From contig NZ_SEON01000011.1 in NCBI RefSeq assembly GCF_004152845.1, positions 1-64,000 of the forward strand: 64,000 bases of DNA, given 5' to 3'. The first letter of the stretch is position 1; every line of letters begins with the position of its first letter. The notes beneath the pieces were generated by a model. That model had not been told where the DNA came from. It made no database searches and was given only the letters and a program-made list of their open reading frames with translations. The position numbers were made by a program, and so were the translations under genes. The DNA comes from Sphingobium fuliginis (lineage in GTDB: Bacteria > Pseudomonadota > Alphaproteobacteria > Sphingomonadales > Sphingomonadaceae). Of the stretch, positions 57,790 through 64,000 are shown piece after piece.

Positions 57790-59568
57790 ATGGCGGCTCC
57801 CATTCTCTCCTTCGAAAATCTTGGCCTGTCCCAGGGCACCCATTGGCTTTTCCGCAATCTCGACATTTTCGTCGGGGATCGGGATCGGCTGGCGCTGATC
57901 GGCCGCAACGGCGCGGGAAAGACCACGCTGCTGAAACTGATCGCCGGCCAGATCGAACCGGACGAGGGCACGCGCTCCGTCCGTCCGGGCGCCCGCGTCA
58001 TCATGCTGGAGCAGGACCCTGACGTTTCCGGCTTCGCCACGCTGCGCGACTTCGCGCTGGCGGGCCAGTTCGCGCCGCCCGCGCATGAGGTGGACGCCAT
58101 CGCCAGCCAGCTCGGTACGGACCTCAACCGAGAGGCCGCGACCGCTTCGGGAGGCGAACGCCGCCGCGCCGCCATCGCCCGCGCCCTCGCCAGCGAACCC
58201 GATCTGCTGCTGCTGGACGAACCGACCAACCATCTCGACATCGACGCCATCGACTGGCTGGAGGGCTGGCTCGGCCGCTATAATGGCGCGTTCATCGTCA
58301 TCAGCCACGACCGCGCCTTCCTGACGCGCCTCACGCGCCAGACGCTGTGGCTGGACCGTGGCGGCATCCGCCGCAACGAGATCGGCTTCGGGGGTTTCGA
58401 GCAGTGGATGGAAGCGGTCTATGCCGAGGAAGCCCGCGCCGCAGAGAAGCTCGACGCCCGGCTCAAGATCGAGGCGCACTGGCTGGAACGCGGCGTCACC
58501 GCCCGGCGCAAGCGCAACCAGGGCCGCCTTGCCAAGCTCCACGAAATGCGGGCCCAGCGCGCCGCCATGGTGGGACCGCAGGGTGTCGCGAAAATCGCCG
58601 TCGCCAGCGACGACAACAAGACGAAAAGCGTCATCACCGCTGAGCATGTCACGAAGAATTTCGGCGACCGCACCGTCATCAGGGATTTCTCGCTGCGCAT
58701 CCAGCGCGGCGACCGGATCGGCATCGTCGGCGGCAATGGCGCGGGCAAGACCACGCTCCTCAAACTGCTGACCGGTGAACTCGCGCCCGACAGCGGACAG
58801 GTCCGTCAGGCCAAATCGCTCGACATGATCTTCATCGACCAGCAGCGCAGCCTGATGCAGGCCGACAGGCGCGTGCGCGACGTTCTGGCCGAAGGCGGCG
58901 ACTGGATCGACGTGCGCGGCACGCGCAAGCATGTCCATGGCTATCTGAAGGAATTCCTCTTCGACCCCTCGCTGGCGGAGGCGCGCGTCGGCACCCTGTC
59001 GGGCGGCGAGCGCTCACGGCTGCTGTTCGCCCGCGAATTCGCCCGCGAATCGAACCTGCTGGTGCTGGACGAACCGACCAACGACCTGGACCTCGAAACG
59101 CTCGACCTGCTTCAGGAAGTCATTGCCGATTATGAGGGCACCGTCCTGATCGTCAGCCACGACCGCGACTTCCTCGACCGCACGGTGACGGTCACGCTTG
59201 GCTTGGACGGCTCCGGCACCGTCGACGTGATCGTTGGCGGCTATGCGGACTGGGCCGCCAAGCGCCAGCCGAAGAACGCGCCCAGGCAAGAGAAGAAGGC
59301 TGCGGCGCCGCCCCCGCCGAAAAGCGCGTCGACCAAGCTCAGCTACAAGGACCAGCGCGATTTCGACCTGCTGCCCAAGCGGATAGAGGAGATGGAGGCG
59401 GCCATTGCCCGCGATGAGCAAGCGCTGGCCGATCCCGATCTCTACAGCCGCGATCCCGGCAGGTTCGACCTGCTCAGCAAGGCGATCGAAAAGGCTCGCG
59501 CCGAAAAGGAAGCCGCAGAGGAACGCTGGCTGGAACTGGCGGAAAAGGCGGAAGGGCTGGGTACCTAG
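57790..59568 (+). CDS. ABC-F family ATPase (Uup-like)
   Basis: A 592-aa soluble protein with two ABC domains and no membrane part. Walker A motifs are GRNGAGKTT and GGNGAGKTT; the signatures are SGGERRRAAIARAL and LSGGERSRLLFARE; Walker B regions are LLLLDEPTNHLD and LLVLDEPTNDLD. A linker rich in Arg/Lys lies between them and a C-terminal coiled coil begins near residue 520 (KDQRDFDLLPKRIEEMEAAI). This fits Uup-type ABC-F proteins that act at the ribosome. ATG 57790 starts the first domain; the 12 codons before it lack conservation. Confidence 0.9.
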   Translation: MAAPILSFENLGLSQGTHWLFRNLDIFVGDRDRLALIGRNGAGKTTLLKLIAGQIEPDEGTRSVRPGARVIMLEQDPDVSGFATLRDFALAGQFAPPAHEVDAIASQLGTDLNREAATASGGERRRAAIARALASEPDLLLLDEPTNHLDIDAIDWLEGWLGRYNGAFIVISHDRAFLTRLTRQTLWLDRGGIRRNEIGFGGFEQWMEAVYAEEARAAEKLDARLKIEAHWLERGVTARRKRNQGRLAKLHEMRAQRAAMVGPQGVAKIAVASDDNKTKSVITAEHVTKNFGDRTVIRDFSLRIQRGDRIGIVGGNGAGKTTLLKLLTGELAPDSGQVRQAKSLDMIFIDQQRSLMQADRRVRDVLAEGGDWIDVRGTRKHVHGYLKEFLFDPSLAEARVGTLSGGERSRLLFAREFARESNLLVLDEPTNDLDLETLDLLQEVIADYEGTVLIVSHDRDFLDRTVTVTLGLDGSGTVDVIVGGYADWAAKRQPKNAPRQEKKAAAPPPPKSASTKLSYKDQRDFDLLPKRIEEMEAAIARDEQALADPDLYSRDPGRFDLLSKAIEKARAEKEAAEERWLELAEKAEGLGT

Positions 59569-59627
59569 AATGCCTTGCGCCATCCTCCTCATCTGGTAGC
59601 CAGATAGCGGAAAAAGGGGACAGGCGC

Positions 59628-60353
59628 ATGGAACAATCCGCGACGATGCAGGACAATGACATGATCGACGGCCATCATGCGGTCCATTATGTCAACCGCG
59701 TCGGCTGGCTGCGCGCGGCCGTTCTCGGCGCCAATGACGGCATCGTCTCCACCGCCAGCCTGCTCACCGGCATCGCTGCGTCGGGGGCGTCGCGGGATAC
59801 CATCCTTCTGTCGGGCATCGCCGCGCTGGTGGCGGGCGCCATGTCGATGGCCGCGGGCGAATATGTGTCCGTCAGCGCCCAGTCCGATACGGAACGCGCC
59901 GATCTGGCCAAGGAAAAGAAGGCGCTCGCCCAACAGCCCCATGTGGAATGGGAGGAATTGCGCGACATCTACGTCGATCGCGGCCTGACGGCTGACCTCG
60001 CGGGCCAGGTGGCGACGCAGTTGATGAATGTCGACGCGCTCGCCGCCCATGCGCGGGACGAACTGGGCATTTCCGACATCAGCACCGCGCGGCCCGTCCA
60101 GGCGGCGCTGACCTCCGCCGCGACCTTCTCCGCAGGCGCGGTCGCCCCTGTGCTGGCCGCCGTCGCCAATCCGTCGCACGCCATCGCGGCCGTCGCCGTC
60201 ACGTCGCTGCTGTGCCTTGCGGTGCTTGGCTATGTCGGCGCCCGCCTGGGTGGCGGCGGGGTAGCGCGGGCGGTGGCTCGCGTCGTCTTCTGGGGCGTTT
60301 TCGCGATGCTTGCGACCTCCGGGGTAGGCAAGCTCTTCGGCGCCGCCATATGA
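59628..60353 (+). CDS. VIT family iron/manganese transporter-like protein
   Basis: A 241-aa membrane protein of the VIT1/CCC1 family with about five helices. Conserved parts are VGWLRAAVLGANDGIVSTAS and GAMSMAAGEYVSVSAQSDTE; the hydrophilic middle (residues 85-140, rich in Glu and Asp) corresponds to the metal-binding loop. Likely moves Fe(II) or Mn(II). It is followed by gpx, a plausible pairing for metal and peroxide defence. Confidence 0.88.
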   Translation: MEQSATMQDNDMIDGHHAVHYVNRVGWLRAAVLGANDGIVSTASLLTGIAASGASRDTILLSGIAALVAGAMSMAAGEYVSVSAQSDTERADLAKEKKALAQQPHVEWEELRDIYVDRGLTADLAGQVATQLMNVDALAAHARDELGISDISTARPVQAALTSAATFSAGAVAPVLAAVANPSHAIAAVAVTSLLCLAVLGYVGARLGGGGVARAVARVVFWGVFAMLATSGVGKLFGAAI

Positions 60354-60388
60354 TGGGGGAAGCCGTCCATTCGCAAGGAGAGCATGCC

Positions 60389-60928
60389 ATGATCCAGCAA
60401 ATCCCGCTCAAGACCATCAAGGGTGCCGACGCCAGCCTGGCCGACTATGCGGGCAAGGTGGTTCTGGTGGTCAACGTCGCCTCCCGATGCGGCCTGACTC
60501 CGCAATATGAGGGGCTGGAAAAGCTCTATCGCGACTATAGGGACAAGGGGCTGGTCGTCGCCGGCTTCCCCGCCAATGACTTCGGTGCGCAGGAACCGGG
60601 CAGCAATGAAGAGATCGCGACCTTCTGCACGACCAATTTCGGCGTCGATTTCCCGATGTTCGAGAAGATCGTCGTCACCGGGCCGGAAAAGCACCCGCTC
60701 TACGCAGCGCTGACCGGCGCGCAGCCGAGTTCGCAGGGGGAGGGGGCCGAGTTCCGCGAAAAGCTGATCGGCTATGGCATCACGCCCAATCCCGAACCCG
60801 AAGTGCTCTGGAATTTCGAGAAGTTCCTGATCGCGAAGGATGGCAGCGTGGCCGCCCGCTTCGCGCCCTCGACCGCGCCCGACGATGCCGGGCTTATCGC
60901 GGCCATAGAGGCGGAACTGGCGAAATAG
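60389..60928 (+). CDS. gpx: Glutathione peroxidase
   Basis: A 179-aa thioredoxin-fold peroxidase. The active site is VNVASRCGLTPQYEGLE with Cys34 in place of selenocysteine; FPANDFGAQEPGSNEEI holds the catalytic Gln, and LWNFEKFLI the Trp and Asn. Many bacterial members use thioredoxin instead of glutathione. AAGGAGAG precedes ATG 60389; the longer open frame upstream overlaps the VIT gene and is not used. Confidence 0.93.
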   Translation: MIQQIPLKTIKGADASLADYAGKVVLVVNVASRCGLTPQYEGLEKLYRDYRDKGLVVAGFPANDFGAQEPGSNEEIATFCTTNFGVDFPMFEKIVVTGPEKHPLYAALTGAQPSSQGEGAEFREKLIGYGITPNPEPEVLWNFEKFLIAKDGSVAARFAPSTAPDDAGLIAAIEAELAK

Positions 60929-60944
60929 CGCCCAGCGCCGCCCC

Positions 60945-61577
60945 ATGAACCAGACGCTGCTGCCGCAAATCGGCCCGGTGCTGGAGACGCTCGGCATCGT
61001 CGGCACCTTCGTCTTCGCCGCGTCCGGGGCGCTGGCGGCCGCGCGCCTGCGCCAGACGCTCGTCACCTTCGCCTTCTTCGCGCTGGTGACGGGGGTAGGG
61101 GGCGGGACTGTCCGAGACCTGCTGATCGGCGCGCCGGTCTTCTGGGTCCGCGACGCCGTGCCCGCCATCGCCTGCATGATGGCGGCGCTGCTCGTCTGGT
61201 TCACCCCGCGCCGTTTGTGGAGCGACAGCGCTCTCGACTGGCTGGATGCGGTGGGGCTCGCCGCCTTCGCCGTCTATGGCGCGGCCAAGGCGATGAGCTA
61301 TGGCGTGCCGCCGCTGGTGGCGGCGATGATGGGCGTCGTCACCGGCTGCGTCGGCGGCATCATGCGCGACCTGCTGGCGGGGGAGCCGTCCATATTGTTG
61401 CGGCCGGAACTGTACGTGACGGCGGCGGCGCTCGCGGCGGGCCTGTTCGTCGTCCTGCGCTGGATCGGGCTGGACGTCCCCGTCGCGGGCGTCATCGCCG
61501 CGCTGCTCGGTTTCCTGCTGCGGGCCGTCGCGATGCGGAAAGGGCTCGGGCTGCCGCACTACCAGACGGAAGACTGA
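60945..61577 (+). CDS. Trimeric intracellular cation (TRIC) channel-like protein, UPF0126
   Basis: A 210-aa membrane protein with seven predicted helices in two repeats. The repeated glycine-rich motif appears as GVGGGTVRDLL and GCVGGIMRDLLAG. Bacterial TRIC-family proteins of this kind are cation channels in structural studies; the role in the cell is unclear. It lies 16 bases after gpx and may be in the same operon. Confidence 0.87.
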   Translation: MNQTLLPQIGPVLETLGIVGTFVFAASGALAAARLRQTLVTFAFFALVTGVGGGTVRDLLIGAPVFWVRDAVPAIACMMAALLVWFTPRRLWSDSALDWLDAVGLAAFAVYGAAKAMSYGVPPLVAAMMGVVTGCVGGIMRDLLAGEPSILLRPELYVTAAALAAGLFVVLRWIGLDVPVAGVIAALLGFLLRAVAMRKGLGLPHYQTED

Positions 61578-61604
61578 ACCGGCGTCCGCGGATAGCGTCC
61601 GCCA

Positions 61605-61910
61605 TCACCCATGCGCCTTTTTCCGCCGGGTTTCCCAACCCTTTCTGGCGGCGGCGGACCGATCGGCGGCCGGACGCCGGGCTGACGCCGCGCCGCCCTC
61701 CTTCCCGCCCTTGCGCGAGGAGGCATGGCTGTCCGGCTTGCCCCGGCCGGAGCCGGATTTGTTGCCGCCGCCCGATTCCTTGTTGACGGTCGCCCAGGCG
61801 CGCCGTTCCGCTTCCTTGCGGGACACGCCGCGATCCTCATAACCCTGCTCGATATGCTCCGCCTTGCGCTTCTGCTTGTCGGTGTAGCTGCTCTTGTCGC
61901 CCTGGGGCAT
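61605..61910 (-). CDS. Small basic stress-type protein (often called plasmid stabilization protein)
   Basis: A 101-aa hydrophilic protein. The N-terminus MPQGDKSSYTDKQKRKAEHI and RAWATVNKESGGG, followed by a Gly/Ser/Lys/Arg-rich tail, match small proteins that are usually labelled plasmid stabilization protein without experimental basis. The product is strongly basic and probably disordered in its second half, so nucleic-acid binding is possible. A near-consensus EcfG promoter lies upstream. The frame is open to 61976, but ATG 61910 is the natural start. Confidence 0.72.
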   Translation of the reverse strand: MPQGDKSSYTDKQKRKAEHIEQGYEDRGVSRKEAERRAWATVNKESGGGNKSGSGRGKPDSHASSRKGGKEGGAASARRPAADRSAAARKGWETRRKKAHG

Positions 61911-61940
61911 GATCGTCTCCTTTTCCTTGCATTCCAGGCT

Positions 61941-61965
61941 AACGATCGAACTGGCGGGCCGTTCA
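61941..61965 (-). promoter_or_regulatory. Near-consensus EcfG-type promoter for the small basic protein
   Basis: On the minus strand TGAAC (61965-61961), 16 bases, then CGTT (61944-61941). It differs from GGAAC-N16-CGTT at one base and lies about 30 bases before the ATG at 61910. Confidence 0.5.
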
Positions 61966-62007
61966 CATCGCTGCACAGGCGTTACGACGCGGGAACCGAA
62001 CGACGGG

Positions 62008-62032
62008 GGAACAGGGCGGTCCGGCCCGCGTT
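62008..62032 (+). promoter_or_regulatory. EcfG-type promoter at 62 kb
   Basis: GGAAC (62008-62012), exactly 16 bases, CGTT (62029-62032): a full match to the EcfG consensus. It faces away from the near-consensus copy at 61941-61965. The next ATG is only ten bases after the -10, so the first gene would have little or no leader. Confidence 0.72.
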
Positions 62033-62041
62033 CACCAGCGC

Positions 62042-62383
62042 ATGGAGCAGCGCATTCTTCTCGAACGGCTGGCGCGGCATCTGGCCGCCGGCAATCCCGA
62101 CCTGGGTCCGGATCGCTGGCAGGAACAGGTGGAAACCGCGGCAGGCCTGCTCGCCATCATCAAGGACCCTGACGATGCCATGCGGCAGGCGGGTGACGAA
62201 CGGGTCTGGCAGGCGATGATCGACGCCGCGCTGCGCCAGCGCTGGGCCGTCGCCTCCGCGCCGTCCGTGGAACCGCCGGGCGGCACCGACGAGGAAGGCG
62301 ACATCCCGCTGACGCCGGACACCGTCAGCGGCAACCGGGCCGAATGGGTCCATCTGCACCAAGCACAGGAGAAGCCGAAATGA
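62042..62383 (+). CDS. Hypothetical stress-regulated protein
   Basis: A 113-aa hydrophilic protein starting MEQRILLERLARHLAAGNPD. The N-terminal 75 residues are predicted helical, the rest is acidic and probably flexible (EEGDIPLTPDTVSG). No Cys, signal or membrane helix. No known family. An exact EcfG promoter ends ten bases before the ATG, which would make the mRNA nearly leaderless. The stop overlaps the next gene through ATGA, so the two are co-translated. Confidence 0.65.
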   Translation: MEQRILLERLARHLAAGNPDLGPDRWQEQVETAAGLLAIIKDPDDAMRQAGDERVWQAMIDAALRQRWAVASAPSVEPPGGTDEEGDIPLTPDTVSGNRAEWVHLHQAQEKPK

Positions 62384-62628
62384 AGGGGTTGTTGAAACTC
62401 GCATTCCTCACCGGACTGGGCGCCGTGGCGTGGAGGGGATGGAAGGAGTGGCAGGCGCAGCGCGACGCGGGCGACTATCGCGGGACCGGCTTCTCCTCCG
62501 GCCCGGTGCGCGATGCCGGGCCGGACGAGCAGCATATCGACGCGCGCGAATGGGACATGGTGGACGAGCAGGTCGATGAAAGCTTCCCTGCCAGCGACCC
62601 GCCGGGCAATTATCGCGGCCTGCATTGA
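62380..62628 (+). CDS. Small protein with C-terminal ESFPASDPP-type motif
   Basis: An 82-aa protein with a short hydrophobic N-terminus (MKGLLKLAFLTGLGAVAWRG), a charged middle and the C-terminal motif VDEQVDESFPASDPPGNY. That last motif is shared by many small proteins of alphaproteobacteria linked with stress and has no established function. ATG 62380 overlaps the previous stop; the longer frame upstream is the shadow of that gene. Confidence 0.68.
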   Translation: MKGLLKLAFLTGLGAVAWRGWKEWQAQRDAGDYRGTGFSSGPVRDAGPDEQHIDAREWDMVDEQVDESFPASDPPGNYRGLH

Positions 62629-62746
62629 GCCGCCGGCTCGCCCCCTTATCGATCCGATCGCTTCCCAATCCATTGCACCGCTTGCGCCCCGCCTCTATTG
62701 AGGCGGCTGCCGGTCCCATGCCGGGGCCAACAGGGGAATAATATCA

Positions 62747-63676
<930 letters not shown>

Positions 63677-63679
63677 TCG

Positions 63680-64000
63680 ATGCGTTCACCCTGGCGTCTG
63701 GAGGCCGGGGCGCTGACCGCGCTCGCGCTGCCGATGATCGCGGGCAATATCGCCTGGGCCGGCATCGCGGCGACCGACCTGCTGCTGCTGGGCCGGCTCG
63801 GCGCGGGCGCGGTGGCTTCGGGGGCGCTGGCGATCAACCTGTTCAACGCGCTGCTGATCTTCGGCATGGGGCTTGTCACTGCCGCCGCGCCGCTGATCGC
63901 CACGGAACGGGGGCGTCGGCGGCATTCGGTGCGCGACGTCAGGCGGACGGTGCACCAGACGCTGCGCGCGGCGACCCTGTTCGTACTGCCCGCCTGGGCG
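63680..64000 (+). CDS. MATE family efflux transporter (N-terminal part)
   Basis: The first 107 codons of a multidrug and toxin extrusion transporter, cut by the window's right edge. LTALALPMIAGNIAWAGIAA, then TDLLLLGRLGAGAVASGALA and FGMGLVTAAAPLIA match the first helices of NorM-type MATE proteins. It would export cationic compounds using a Na+ or H+ gradient. ATG 63680 lies three bases after the DUF808 stop. Confidence 0.85.
   Translation, partial: MRSPWRLEAGALTALALPMIAGNIAWAGIAATDLLLLGRLGAGAVASGALAINLFNALLIFGMGLVTAAAPLIATERGRRRHSVRDVRRTVHQTLRAATLFVLPAWA

Overview
The window is a stretch of high-GC alphaproteobacterial chromosome, almost certainly from the Sphingomonadaceae (Sphingobium-like). 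The clues are a 14-gene nuo operon continuing into birA, coaX, rnj and a DUF1467 gene; a PhyR/NepR/EcfG general stress response locus with a PhyP-like sensor; an EpsB/PrsK/PrsR exopolysaccharide regulatory trio; DUF5818 and other small sphingomonad proteins; and GC-rich palindromic intergenic repeats. I saw no tRNA, rRNA, CRISPR array or prophage. The only mobile element is the end of an IS5-like insertion sequence at the extreme left edge.

Layout. 0-5 kb: IS end, DUF72 protein, thiE, two cell-wall enzymes (L,D-transpeptidase and M23 peptidase), efp, suhB. 5-23 kb: complex I (nuoA-N), mostly joined by overlapping stop/start codons, then birA (apparently a CTG start), coaX, rnj and DUF1467. 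23-28.7 kb: GNAT acetyltransferase; a six-helix membrane GGDEF-EAL protein lying tail to tail with an RpfF-like (DSF-synthase-like) crotonase; a small ORF; tgt. 28.7-33.2 kb: the general stress response locus, with phyP-like and nepR on the minus strand and phyR, a 44-aa membrane protein, ecfG and an 83-aa membrane protein on the plus strand. 33.3-38.1 kb: epsB-like sugar transferase, prsK, prsR. 38.2-42.7 kb: a palindromic repeat, GntR regulator, nitroreductase, POT peptide transporter, SH3 protein, 2-hydroxyacid dehydrogenase. 42.7-48.4 kb: repeat, then copDC facing a CnrYXH-like membrane anti-sigma/metal sensor/ECF sigma set that runs directly into copAB. 48.5-57.7 kb: DUF1328 and DUF5818 genes, a zinc-ribbon protein, acnA with a strong terminator, a PepSY protein, a PhoPQ-like two-component pair, YbaN, a repeat, DUF445 and SIMPL proteins. 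57.8-64 kb: ABC-F ATPase, VIT transporter, glutathione peroxidase, TRIC channel, stress-type small proteins, DUF808, and the start of a MATE transporter.

How the parts work together. Three signalling themes stand out. (1) The general stress response: I found EcfG-type promoters (GGAAC-N16-CGTT) before the ecfG unit, the DUF1328 gene and a small gene at 62 kb. Near matches lie before nepR, the 61.6 kb stress protein and DUF445, so part of the regulon appears to sit in the same window. (2) Copper: a CnrX-like sensor that keeps all five metal ligands of the cobalt/nickel sensor CnrX at identical spacing is placed with copABCD. Two nearly identical 28-bp sequences in opposite orientation lie between copC and the sigma-factor operon and are probably the divergent promoters of this ECF sigma factor. 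(3) Possible fatty-acid (DSF) and c-di-GMP signalling: an RpfF-like enzyme with both catalytic glutamates is adjacent to a membrane GGDEF-EAL protein. These readings rest on motifs read by eye; no homology search was run.
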